From: Caulobacter endophyticus
GTDB taxonomy: Bacteria > Pseudomonadota > Alphaproteobacteria > Caulobacterales > Caulobacteraceae
Direction: 5' to 3'
Assembly: GCF_029543245.1 (NCBI RefSeq)
Contig: NZ_JARQWV010000023.1
Span: 27,075 to 91,074, forward strand
Length of the DNA: 64,000 nucleotides
Of the stretch, positions 42,826 through 50,353 are shown piece by piece. Made by a program: the position numbers and the translations under genes. Positions within the stretch are counted from its first letter, which is position 1. Each line of letters opens with the position of its first letter. Below the pieces are notes generated by a model, which worked only from the letters and a program-made list of their open reading frames with translations, ran no database searches and was not told where the DNA came from.

Positions 42826-43189
42826 GCCAAGCCCGAGCGAGAGACGCAAGGCCGCCCAGCTGGCGGACGATTTCGCCGGCGTCCGTCTCGTCGAGGCCCT
42901 GGAGCGGGGATGGGAGATCTCGTTCCGGTGCCAGTTCTGCGGAACCCAGAAGTCGTGGCGGCGGGACGTCATGCTTGGGCGTGCCCGGCCCTTCCTGAAC
43001 TGCACGATGACCCAGCTCCAGACGAAAGCCCGGTGCCCAAGGTGCCCCGGGCGGATGCCCATCATGACCTTCCACGGTCTGGTGCAGCCTGCTGACCCCG
43101 CCCGGTCGCGCTGGGAGGTGATGAACGCTCTCATGGGCGTCGGCTTGATCCCGGCAGACTATGGCTACGGCCAGGAATGGCGAGGCTGA
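42818..43189 (+). CDS. Small zinc-ribbon protein
   Basis: 123 aa. Four cysteines in two CxxC knuckles (FRCQFCGTQK and ARCPRCPGRM) suggest a zinc ribbon; an extra cysteine occurs in LNCTMTQ. The N-terminus is helical. Such proteins bind nucleic acid or other proteins. Operon position is between two other small genes, overlapping the first by eight bases. Confidence 0.55.
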   Translation: MPEPSPSERRKAAQLADDFAGVRLVEALERGWEISFRCQFCGTQKSWRRDVMLGRARPFLNCTMTQLQTKARCPRCPGRMPIMTFHGLVQPADPARSRWEVMNALMGVGLIPADYGYGQEWRG

Positions 43190-43192
43190 TCG

Positions 43193-43405
43193 ATGGCTGC
43201 GATCTGGCCGACGCTGCGGCGGATCAAGTCGTCGCTGACCATTACCTGCCTCAGGTGCGGCCACCGCGTGGTCTGGTCGCGCGAGAAGGCGGTGATGAAC
43301 CTGGGTGGGCACACCATGCCGCACGAGCTTCGAGGAAAGCTCCGCTGCAGCCGCTGCGCCGCGCGGGGGCGAGACGGGCTGGTCGATACCGACGCTGCGA
43401 TATAG
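43193..43405 (+). CDS. Very small zinc-ribbon protein
   Basis: 70 aa, MAAIWPTLRRIKSSLTITCL onward. CLRCGHRVVWS and LRCSRCAARG give two CxxC pairs about 30 residues apart, a zinc-ribbon arrangement like that of its larger neighbour. The start at 43193 lies three bases after the previous stop. Confidence 0.5.
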   Translation: MAAIWPTLRRIKSSLTITCLRCGHRVVWSREKAVMNLGGHTMPHELRGKLRCSRCAARGRDGLVDTDAAI

Positions 43406-43415
43406 CGTGAGAACC

Positions 43416-43679
43416 ATGTTCGATGACCCTCGGGATAATCCGGTAAATCGACCGCCCCGATCGGCGGACGTGGAGGTCATGGGCGATGGCGCACCGCCAG
43501 ATGATCTGGCCGTCCTGGATGACCCTGCCGTCGTCTATCGCGAGCTGTTTTTCGAGACTGACCCAGGCCCCGGCCATCCGCTCGGCTGGTGGGTGATGAA
43601 GCTTTGGTGCAGGGAGGCCGCCGATGTGCAACATCTACGAGCTCGAGTTCGACATCTTTGGCTGGGCGCAGGCGCATGA
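43416..43679 (+). CDS. Hypothetical acidic protein overlapping the SRAP gene
   Basis: 87 aa, MFDDPRDNPVNRPPRSADVE onward, acidic and proline-rich in the first half. Its last 56 bases overlap the SRAP gene in another frame. The GGGAGG that serves the SRAP start lies inside it, so translation may be coupled. No family is recognised, and it may be spurious. Confidence 0.4.
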   Translation: MFDDPRDNPVNRPPRSADVEVMGDGAPPDDLAVLDDPAVVYRELFFETDPGPGHPLGWWVMKLWCREAADVQHLRARVRHLWLGAGA

Positions 43680-44382
43680 AGACCTTCTTGGCAGGCACCT
43701 GACGCTCCCCGGCGGGGTGTCGTTCGCCGACGCGAACATCGACCTGACCTTCTCGCAATTCATTTACCCCGACTATCGCGCGCCGATCGTCCGTCGCGGC
43801 GCTGCTGGGGCTGATGAGGTCCATTTCGCCCGCTGGGGCATGCCCTCTCCGATTTTCGTCCAGAAGGAAGCTGCTAAGAAGCGCGCCGCTGGCCTGGAAA
43901 AGAAGGGCGTCGCCTACGACTTCGACGAATTGCTGCGGATGGAGCCCGACAAGGGGATCACCAACCTGCGGAACCTGGAGAGCCCGCATTGGCGTCGTTG
44001 GCATGCCGTGGATAACCGCTGCGTGGTGCCGATAACGTCGTTCAGCGAGCCGGATCAGGTCGGAGGGTCCCTCAAGCCAGTCTGGTTTGCCCGAACAGAA
44101 GAGCGCCCGTTCGCCTATTTCGCCGGCGTCTGGACCGAGTGGGCCTGCGTCCGAAAGATCAAGACGGGCTGGGAGGGCTGCGACCTGTTCGGCTTCCTGA
44201 CGACCGAGGCGAATGAGGTCGTCTCGCCGTTTCACAGCAAGGCCATGCCGGTCTTCCTGACGACGCCGGAGGAGGTCGATACCTGGCTGACTGCGCCCTG
44301 GGAGGAGGCGGTGCAGCTACAGCGACCGCTGTCAGCCGGTGGGCTGCGGGTCATTGATCCGCCGATGAAGCGCGCGGCCTGA
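43624..44382 (+). CDS. SRAP domain protein (YedK/HMCES-like)
   Basis: 252-aa SOS-response-associated peptidase domain protein, the family that shields abasic sites in single-stranded DNA through a DNA-protein crosslink. Methionine removal would expose catalytic C2 (MCNIYEL). TNLRNLESPHW contains the conserved asparagine, VVPITSFSEPD carries E142 and SPFHSKAMPV carries H204, so all key residues are present. The MCN start differs from the common MCGR but is known in some lineages. Islands often carry SRAP genes near recombinases or nucleases; one link here is to the HUH enzyme's single-stranded DNA. GGGAGG precedes the ATG. Confidence 0.85.
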   Translation: MCNIYELEFDIFGWAQAHEDLLGRHLTLPGGVSFADANIDLTFSQFIYPDYRAPIVRRGAAGADEVHFARWGMPSPIFVQKEAAKKRAAGLEKKGVAYDFDELLRMEPDKGITNLRNLESPHWRRWHAVDNRCVVPITSFSEPDQVGGSLKPVWFARTEERPFAYFAGVWTEWACVRKIKTGWEGCDLFGFLTTEANEVVSPFHSKAMPVFLTTPEEVDTWLTAPWEEAVQLQRPLSAGGLRVIDPPMKRAA

Positions 44383-44517
44383 ACCAAAACGGGGTTGCTT
44401 TCGTCTGGGGAGGCGACTATCCGACCGCCCTCGCGCTTCGGCGCGACGCTCACGGCCTTCTTGGTCGGCTACGTCCACCCATCCGGCGCAACCCAATCGG
44501 CCGGCCCTGGGATCGCA

Positions 44518-44769
44518 ATGAACCTCTCTAAATCGACGGCCGAAGTCCGTCCGTTCGCCCTGTCGGGCAACCTCCTCACGACGGCTCAGGCCGCCGAGTT
44601 CCTCTCGATGTCGCAAAGGACGCTGGAAGACTGGCGTTTGCGCGGTGGTGGTCCGCGCTTCCGTAAGCTGGGGCGGTCGGTTCGCTATGCGCCGGTCGAC
44701 TTGCAGGACTTCCTGGACCGCGCTGTCTATTCCAACACCGGTGAAGCCGGGCAGCTGAGGGCCGCGTGA
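44518..44769 (+). CDS. Excisionase-like HTH protein
   Basis: 83-aa protein of the MerR/excisionase (HTH_17, AlpA-like) type: LLTTAQAAEFLSMSQRTLED followed by WRLRGGGPRFRKLGRSVRYA. Such proteins bend DNA at attachment sites and steer integrases toward excision. It is the last gene before the intact tRNA end, with the TGCTTCCA repeats just after it. Start ATG 44518 follows GGGA; the ORF opens at 44395. Confidence 0.8.
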   Translation: MNLSKSTAEVRPFALSGNLLTTAQAAEFLSMSQRTLEDWRLRGGGPRFRKLGRSVRYAPVDLQDFLDRAVYSNTGEAGQLRAA

Positions 44770-44784
44770 GGAACGAGATCCGCA

Positions 44785-44829
44785 TGCTTCCACCTTGCTT
44801 CCACGAGCAGCGAATGCCCCGTGGAAGCA
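44785..44829 (+). repeat. TGCTTCCA repeats, right end
   Basis: TGCTTCCA at 44785-44792 and 44796-44803 has the same 11-bp spacing as the left pair; the 23-bp blocks 28866-28888 and 44784-44806 differ at one base. A third, inverted copy (TGGAAGCA) is at 44822-44829. They are likely arm-type recombination protein sites. Confidence 0.6.
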
Positions 44830-44869
44830 ACCGCCTCCGGAGAAAAAGTTGTTTATCTTCAAGGGGTTG

Positions 44870-44917
44870 GGTGGTGCCGCCTAGGTGACTCGAACACCTG
44901 ACCTACGCATTACGAAT
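44870..44917 (-). repeat. attR: 48-bp direct repeat within tRNA-Thr
   Basis: Identical to 28700-28747. It restores the 3' part of the tRNA gene, so integration leaves a working tRNA. The repeat ends at tRNA position 31, at the anticodon stem-loop; CGCAT-TACGA-ATGCG is the perfect inverted core, while attL has ATCCG on that side. Confidence 0.92.
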
Positions 44918-44947
44918 GCGCCGCTCTACCGGCTGAGCTAAGGCGGC
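44872..44947 (-). tRNA. tRNA-Thr (anticodon CGT)
   Basis: 76 bases including encoded CCA (44872-44874). Acceptor arms GCCGCCT and AGGCGGC pair fully; the D stem GCTC/GAGC, anticodon stem GCGCA/TGCGT with loop TTCGTAA, and T arm AGGTG-TTCGAGT-CACCT are all intact. The loop places CGT at positions 34-36, reading ACG (threonine). The island is integrated at its 3' end. Confidence 0.95.
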
Positions 44948-44987
44948 CCACGGCGCGCCGGCGAGATTCGCCGGGCGGAGGGAGCGC

Positions 44988-46541
44988 CTATTTAGCGGGG
45001 CGCGAGCCGCTTGCCAAGCGCCGTCGTGCGCCCGTGTTGCGACGGGGCGCCGGAGCAGGGCCGGGGGCGTCGGGCGAGGGCGGGTCGTCGAGTTCGCCGG
45101 GGTCGTCGGGAAACGGGATCAGGGCCCCGCCGGTCTCGGCCGCGTGCACGAAGGCGGTGGATTCGGCCAGGGTCGACTGGGCGTAGGCCGAGGGCAGCTG
45201 CGGCAGGTCGCTCATGGTGCGCTCGCGGCGCTCGAAGCGCGGGTGGATCAGCTCGCCGGTCTCGGCGTAGCCGGCGGCCAGGCGGGCCCAGTCCTCGCGG
45301 CCGTAGGCGAAGGCCTGGCCCTCGGGGTCGAGATCGCTCCAGTCGGGCTCCTGCGGGGCGGCGACGCCCCGGGCGACCCAGGCGCGGGCTTCGTCGGGCT
45401 CGGCGCAGGCGAAGGCGACGCGGGCCATCAGGCCGGCGATGCGGGCCGAGGGGGCGGTCTCTTCCGGCAGCAGGCGGGCCGCGGCGCGGGCGGCGACCGG
45501 GTCGCCGCCGATCAGGGCGCTCTCGACCTTGAGGATGCGGCTCTCGCGGGCCTCGGGCTTGAGCTGGGCCAGGGCCGAGAGGCGCGCGGCGCGGACCTTG
45601 GGGGTCTCGCTGGTCTTGAGGTCGCGATAGGCCAGCCACAGGGCCGGGTGGGGCGCGCCCTTCCAGGCGGCCTCGATCAGGGTCGCGGCCTTGGCGGCCT
45701 TGCCGTCGGCGGCCAGCAGGCGGGCGGCCATGACCACGCCGGGGGCGAAGTCGGACTTCAGCTTCACCGACTGAAGGGCGAAGTCGAGGGCCTGGTCGAG
45801 GGCCTTGGGATCGTCGCTGTCCTCGAGGCTCGCCGCCGAGGCGGCAAGGAGTGCGGCGCGGGCGCGTTCGGCCACCAGCGGCGAGACGATCTTGCGCTCC
45901 TGTCCGCCCTGGACGAGTTGCAGGGCCGCGGCCCAGTCGCCGGCCTCCAGCCGGGCTTCCAGGAGGGCGCGCCAGGCCCACAGGGCCGAGCGGGCGAGGC
46001 CATAGGCGGTTTCGGCGTGCCGCAGGGCCAGAGCGCGGTCGCCCTCGGCCAGGGCCAGTTGCATCAGCCCGCGCAGGCCGGCCAGGCGCATTTCGGGAAA
46101 GCCCAGCATCGCGTTCCAGGCCTGGCGGGCGGCGGTGGTGTCGCCGGCGGCTTCTGCGGCCTGGGCGGCCAGCACGCGCACCAGGGCCGGGGCGTCGTCA
46201 TTGAGGTCGGCGGCCTTCTGGGCCAGGCGGCGGGCCTCGGAGCCGTCGCCGGCGGCCACCGCGAGGAAGCCGCGCGACAGAGCTTCGGTCGCCTGCTTGC
46301 GGCGGGCCTCGGCGCGGGCGCGGGCCGCGCGTCTGGGCGCCTCGATGATCCACAGCAGGCCCCGCCACAGGGCGGCGGCGAGCAGGGCGACCAGCAGGGT
46401 CAGCAGGGCGGCGGCGGCGGCCGTCATCTCGATCCGCCAGCCCAGCCATTCCAGGCTGGCCGCGCCCGGCTCGCCGGTCAGCGAGACCACGATTACGGCG
46501 ATGACCGCGATCAGGACGAGGGCGAGGAGGGCGCGGATCAT
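44988..46541 (-). CDS. hemY: HemY-like TPR protein of the haem cluster
   Basis: 517-aa inner-membrane protein with two N-terminal membrane segments (LLALVLIAVIAVIVVSLTG and AAAALLTLLVALLAAALWRG) and a long tetratricopeptide-like helical domain. The N-terminus is of the HemY_N type (PRRAARARAEARRKQATEAL and LSRGFLAVAAGDGSEARRLA). The biochemical role is unsettled, despite the haem name. It follows hemD and a mitofilin-like gene and overlaps the latter by four bases. The C-terminal tail is proline/arginine-rich. Confidence 0.88.
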   Translation of the reverse strand: MIRALLALVLIAVIAVIVVSLTGEPGAASLEWLGWRIEMTAAAAALLTLLVALLAAALWRGLLWIIEAPRRAARARAEARRKQATEALSRGFLAVAAGDGSEARRLAQKAADLNDDAPALVRVLAAQAAEAAGDTTAARQAWNAMLGFPEMRLAGLRGLMQLALAEGDRALALRHAETAYGLARSALWAWRALLEARLEAGDWAAALQLVQGGQERKIVSPLVAERARAALLAASAASLEDSDDPKALDQALDFALQSVKLKSDFAPGVVMAARLLAADGKAAKAATLIEAAWKGAPHPALWLAYRDLKTSETPKVRAARLSALAQLKPEARESRILKVESALIGGDPVAARAAARLLPEETAPSARIAGLMARVAFACAEPDEARAWVARGVAAPQEPDWSDLDPEGQAFAYGREDWARLAAGYAETGELIHPRFERRERTMSDLPQLPSAYAQSTLAESTAFVHAAETGGALIPFPDDPGELDDPPSPDAPGPAPAPRRNTGARRRLASGSRPAK

Positions 46542-47470
46542 CGGGAGACCTCAGGGGAGGTCGCGGGCGGCGCTCCGGCCAGGCGGGCGTTCTGCTGGGC
46601 GCGCGAGACCTGCGTCAGGCCGGCCAGGGCGTCGTCGCGGACGGCGGCGACCAGGCGGTCGATCTCGGCCCGGCGCTCGGCCTCGGCCCGCCAGGCGGCC
46701 AGCACCGGGCGCGTGCTGGGCGGCAGGGTGTCGAGGGCGCGCAGGGCGCCGGTCAGGTCGCCGCCGTCGAGGCGGGCCTGGGCGCGGGCCAGCACGGCGT
46801 CGGGGCCGTTTCCGACCGTAGAGCCGACCTGACGGATGGTGACCACGCGCGACAGGGCGTGCTGCAGCTTGGCCAGGGCTCCGGCGTCGGGGCCCGGCTC
46901 GCGGGCGGCGACCGAGGCGCGGCCGGCCAGGGCGTCGAAGCCGGCGGCCAGGCCCGCGACCGTGGGGGCCCCCTGGCGGGCCAGGCGTTCGAGGGCGCGC
47001 ACCTCCGACGACGGCGGCAGCACGCGTTCGAGGCCGGCGACGGCGTCGGCGAAGGGCTCGCCGCCTTGGGCGGCCTGGGCCAGGCCGGCCGCGGCCAGGG
47101 CCGCGCCGGCGGCGTCCAGCGTGTGCTGCTGGCCCGACTCGAGCAGGGCGATGCGGGCCTCCAGCCGGTCGACCTCGGCCGACGGCGAGGGCGCGGGCGG
47201 GGCGGCGACCACCGGGATGTCGGCGGCGGGGGCGGCGAAACCGGCGGCGACGGGCTGCTGGGCCGGCGGCGGAGCCTGCGGCGCGGCGTCGTTCTTCATG
47301 AACCAGGTCGGGCCGAAGCGGGCGATGGCGATCCCTGCGCCGACGCAGGCGATGCACACCACGATCATCACCCAGAACATCGGGCCCAGCAGGGGCTTTT
47401 TGGCATACAGGGCCGGGTCGCTGGGGGCGGCGATTTCGGCGGGGTCGGGGGCGGCGCTCATGATCCCCAT
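46538..47470 (-). CDS. Mitofilin/HemX-like membrane protein
   Basis: 310 aa with one N-terminal membrane segment (PMFWVMIVVCIACVGAGIAI) after a short acidic cytoplasmic part, then a proline/alanine linker, a short coiled coil (SAEVDRLEARIALLE) and a helical C-terminal domain (DAVLARAQARLDGGDLTGAL). This is the layout of the alphaproteobacterial mitofilin-like proteins between hemD and hemY. They are thought to shape membranes or organise complexes. ATG 47470 has GGGG five bases before it; ATG 47461 is the alternative. Confidence 0.75.
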   Translation of the reverse strand: MGIMSAAPDPAEIAAPSDPALYAKKPLLGPMFWVMIVVCIACVGAGIAIARFGPTWFMKNDAAPQAPPPAQQPVAAGFAAPAADIPVVAAPPAPSPSAEVDRLEARIALLESGQQHTLDAAGAALAAAGLAQAAQGGEPFADAVAGLERVLPPSSEVRALERLARQGAPTVAGLAAGFDALAGRASVAAREPGPDAGALAKLQHALSRVVTIRQVGSTVGNGPDAVLARAQARLDGGDLTGALRALDTLPPSTRPVLAAWRAEAERRAEIDRLVAAVRDDALAGLTQVSRAQQNARLAGAPPATSPEVSR

Positions 47471-47505
47471 TCGTGCCCCACGCGCGATTTGGGTGCAACT
47501 TCGCC

Positions 47506-48213
47506 TTAAGGCGAGATGAGGTCGAACAACGCTGTTTCGCGGGGGCGCGGCGCGGCGGCCACAGGCCCCAGCCGTCCGTCGACGGAGAGAGCGACAAGCG
47601 GCGCGGCCACGGCGGGCGACAGGCAGAAGGCCTTCAGGCCGGGCGCGGGGTGCTTGGCCAGCACGGCCGCCAGCGCCCGGGCGGCCTTGGGCGAGTGCAG
47701 CAGCACGGCGTGAAGACTTTCCAGCGCCGCCAGGGTCTCGGCGGACGGGGCGCGGACGACGCTTTCGTAGACGGCGATCGTGCGGGTCTCGATCCCGGCG
47801 CCGGCCAGGGGCGAGGCGAGGTCGCCGGCCGGTTCGGCGGCGGCGGGATGCAGCACCGCGCCTTCGAAACCCGTGCGGTGGGCGGCGATCAGGGCGGCCA
47901 GGGCGGCGACGTCGCCGTCCGCCGATTCGATGCGCGAGAAGCCGGCCTCGGCGGCGAGGTCGGCGGTTGCCGCCCCGACCGCGAACACCGGCAGGCCCCG
48001 TTCGGGCCTAGTTCGAGCGAAGGCGGCCACGCCGTTGCGGCTGGTGAAGGCCAGGGCCCCGATCCCGGCCAGGTCGACCGTCCACGGCAGGTCGCGGACC
48101 TCCAGCAGCGGGTCGACCAGGGGCGAAAGGCCCAGAGCCGAAAGGCGCGCGGCGGTGGCCTCGGCGCCCGGGCTGGCGCGGGTGATCCAGACGCGGGGCG
48201 CGTCCTTCGTCAT
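47506..48213 (-). CDS. hemD: Uroporphyrinogen-III synthase
   Basis: 235-aa enzyme that closes and inverts ring D of hydroxymethylbilane. The N-terminus VWITRASPGAEATAARLSAL, then LAFTSRNGVAAFA and the C-terminal LLHSPKAARALA are typical. HemD is poorly conserved, but position directly after hemC with an ATGA overlap supports it. The frame opens upstream inside hemC, so I start at the ATG at 48213. Confidence 0.88.
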   Translation of the reverse strand: MTKDAPRVWITRASPGAEATAARLSALGLSPLVDPLLEVRDLPWTVDLAGIGALAFTSRNGVAAFARTRPERGLPVFAVGAATADLAAEAGFSRIESADGDVAALAALIAAHRTGFEGAVLHPAAAEPAGDLASPLAGAGIETRTIAVYESVVRAPSAETLAALESLHAVLLHSPKAARALAAVLAKHPAPGLKAFCLSPAVAAPLVALSVDGRLGPVAAAPRPRETALFDLISP

Positions 48214-49178
48214 TCCGTCGGCGCGATGATGGCGTCGCCGCCCTCGGCCTTGACCTCGGCCCCGAGCGACAGGCCCAGGGCCAGCGCCTGGCCGGCGTCG
48301 TCGCCACCGGTCAGCACGACTTCGCCTTCGCGACGGACGCGAATGACGCCGTCGGGGCTCAGCGCCTCGACCAGCAGCGACAGGCGCGAACCGTCCAGGC
48401 GGCCATAGGCGCCGACGGCCGTGCGGCACGAGCCTTCCAAGGCGTAGAGCGCGCCGCGTTCGGCGGCCACGGCGATGGTGGTCGGGCGGCAGCGGATGGC
48501 GGCCAGCCAGGGGGCGTCGACGTCCTCGGCCCGGCTCTCGATGGCCAGGGCGCCCTGGCCCGGAGCGGGCGGGGCGGCCAGCGGGTCGAGCCAGCTCTGC
48601 GGAATGTGGCCCATGCCCAGGCGGTTGAGGCCCGACTGGGCCAGCAGGATGGCGTCGGCCTCGCCGCGCTCGAGCTTGGCGAGGCGGGTGTCGACATTGC
48701 CGCGCAGCATGACGACGTCGAGGTCGGGGCGCACGTGCAGGGCCTGGGCCTGGCGGCGCAAGGACGCGGTGCCCAGGCGCGCGCCGTGGGGCAGGTCTTC
48801 CAGCCGCTGGGCGACCTTGCTGATGAAGGCGTCGCGGGGATCTTCGCGTTCGGGCGTGGCGGCCAGCACCAGGCCCGGCGGCAGCTCGGCCGGCATGTCC
48901 TTCAGCGAATGCACCGCGCAGTCGATGCGGCCGTCGAGCAGGGCCTCCTCGATCTCCTTGGTGAACAGGCCCTTGCCGCCGATCTCCATCAGCCGGCGGT
49001 CCTGGATGCGGTCGCCGCTGGTGACGATCGGGATCAGCTGGGCGTAAGCCGCGATCTCTTCCGGGCCGGCGTCCAGCGGCGCGCCGAGGGCGTGGGCGAT
49101 CCGCGCCTGCATGTGGCCGGACTGGGCGAGCGAGAGCTTGGAGCCGCGCGCGCCGATGCGGATGGGTTGCCGGGACAC
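48210..49178 (-). CDS. hemC: Porphobilinogen deaminase (hydroxymethylbilane synthase)
   Basis: 322-aa enzyme that joins four porphobilinogen units. RIGARGSKLSLAQ starts the fold, VHSLKDMPAELPPG and GTASLRRQAQAL are active-site blocks, and ALEGSCRTAVGAY carries the cysteine that holds the dipyrromethane cofactor. I start at the GTG at 49178 (VSRQPIRIG), since no in-frame ATG fits; a longer ORF begins at 49256 but overlaps the divergent tsaD start. It leads a hemC-hemD-mitofilin-hemY operon. Confidence 0.93.
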   Translation of the reverse strand: MSRQPIRIGARGSKLSLAQSGHMQARIAHALGAPLDAGPEEIAAYAQLIPIVTSGDRIQDRRLMEIGGKGLFTKEIEEALLDGRIDCAVHSLKDMPAELPPGLVLAATPEREDPRDAFISKVAQRLEDLPHGARLGTASLRRQAQALHVRPDLDVVMLRGNVDTRLAKLERGEADAILLAQSGLNRLGMGHIPQSWLDPLAAPPAPGQGALAIESRAEDVDAPWLAAIRCRPTTIAVAAERGALYALEGSCRTAVGAYGRLDGSRLSLLVEALSPDGVIRVRREGEVVLTGGDDAGQALALGLSLGAEVKAEGGDAIIAPTE

Positions 49179-49249
49179 GGTCGGGACGTTACCTGCATGC
49201 GAAAGACAAGCCTTCGCTGCTACAGGAGCGGCGGGAACCCCGCAACCGA

Positions 49250-50353
49250 ATGACAACCCTTACGGATTCTGGCCTTACGATCCTTGGTCTGGAGACCAGC
49301 TGCGACGAGACCGCCGCCTCGGTGGTGCGCCGCAGCGCGGACGGCCGCGTCGAGGTGCTGTCGTCGATCGTCGGCACCCAGTTCGAGCAGCACGCCCCGT
49401 TCGGCGGGGTGGTGCCCGAGATCGCCGCCCGCGCCCATGTCGAGGTGATCGACAGTGTCGCCGCCCAGGCGATGCGCGCGGCCGGTATCGGCTATGATGC
49501 GCTGGACGGCGTGGCGGCTACTGCTGGCCCCGGCCTGGTCGGCGGGGTGATGGTCGGCCTGGCCTTCGGCAAGGCGGTGGCCCTGGCCCGCGACCTGCCG
49601 CTGGTGGCGGTCAACCACCTGGAAGGCCACGCGGTCTCGGCCCGCCTGGGGGCGGAGATCGCCTATCCCTTCCTGCTGCTGCTGGTTTCCGGCGGGCACT
49701 GCCAGCTCCTGGAAGTCGGCGGGGTGGGGGCCTGCAAGCGCCTGGGCACCACCATCGACGACGCGGCTGGCGAGGCCTTCGACAAGATCGCCAAGAGCCT
49801 TGGTCTGCCCTATCCGGGCGGTCCGGCGCTGGAGAAGCTGGCCAAGTCCGGCGACGCCAGCAAGTACGAACTGCCGCGCGCCCTCTTGGGCCGCAAGGAT
49901 TGCGACTTCTCGTTCTCGGGCCTGAAGACCGCCGCCGCCCGCATCGCCGCGACGCTGACGACGGACCAGGAGCGCGCGGATCTGGCCGCCGCCGTGCAGT
50001 TCGCCATCGCCCGCCAGCTCTCCGAACGCACCGACCGGGCCATGAAGCTCTATGCCGCCGGACACGCGGCCGGCGAGCGCCGCTTCGTCGTCGCCGGCGG
50101 GGTGGCGGCCAACGGCGCGGTGCGCGCGGCGCTGCTGAAGGTCTGCGAGGACAACGGCTTTAGCTTCGACGCCCCGCCGCTGGCCTACTGCACCGACAAC
50201 GCCGCCATGATCGCCCTGGCCGGGGCCGAGCGCCTGGCGGCGGGCATTTCCGACGATCTGGACGCCGTGGCGCGTCCCCGCTGGCCCCTCGACGAGGCCG
50301 CGGCGTTATCCAATCCGAGCAACAGTTTCGGTCGAAAGGGAGCCAAGGCATGA
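49250..50353 (+). CDS. tsaD: tRNA N6-threonylcarbamoyladenosine synthase TsaD
   Basis: 367-aa Kae1/TsaD-family protein that transfers threonylcarbamoyl to A37 of ANN-reading tRNAs. LGLETSCDETAASVV begins the ASKHA fold and NHLEGHAVSARL holds the two metal-binding histidines. AGEAFDKIAKSLGLPYPGG and VAGGVAANGAVR are further signatures. It is divergent from hemC over 71 bp and overlaps gpsA by four bases (ATGA). Confidence 0.96.
   Translation: MTTLTDSGLTILGLETSCDETAASVVRRSADGRVEVLSSIVGTQFEQHAPFGGVVPEIAARAHVEVIDSVAAQAMRAAGIGYDALDGVAATAGPGLVGGVMVGLAFGKAVALARDLPLVAVNHLEGHAVSARLGAEIAYPFLLLLVSGGHCQLLEVGGVGACKRLGTTIDDAAGEAFDKIAKSLGLPYPGGPALEKLAKSGDASKYELPRALLGRKDCDFSFSGLKTAAARIAATLTTDQERADLAAAVQFAIARQLSERTDRAMKLYAAGHAAGERRFVVAGGVAANGAVRAALLKVCEDNGFSFDAPPLAYCTDNAAMIALAGAERLAAGISDDLDAVARPRWPLDEAAALSNPSNSFGRKGAKA

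Larger units (their letters stand above)
28700..44917. mobile_element. 16.2-kb genomic island integrated in tRNA-Thr(CGT)
   Basis: The island is bounded by a 48-bp perfect direct repeat (28700-28747 and 44870-44917), the right copy being the 3' part of an intact tRNA-Thr gene. The repeats are offset by 16,170 bp, the size of the excised circle. It encodes a tyrosine integrase at the left end, an excisionase-like HTH protein at the right end, a serine recombinase, a probable HUH endonuclease, a type I restriction operon, HTH regulators, an SRAP protein and small unknown proteins. No phage structural or conjugation genes are present, so mobility would need a helper or be limited to excision and integration. 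Confidence 0.92.

Noticed and set aside
28930..44769. Prophage
   Set aside because: Integrase and a terminase-like HTH protein occur, but there are no capsid, portal, tail or lysis genes.
28930..44769. Integrative conjugative element
   Set aside because: The HUH protein could be read as a relaxase, but no type IV secretion, coupling protein or pilus gene is present.
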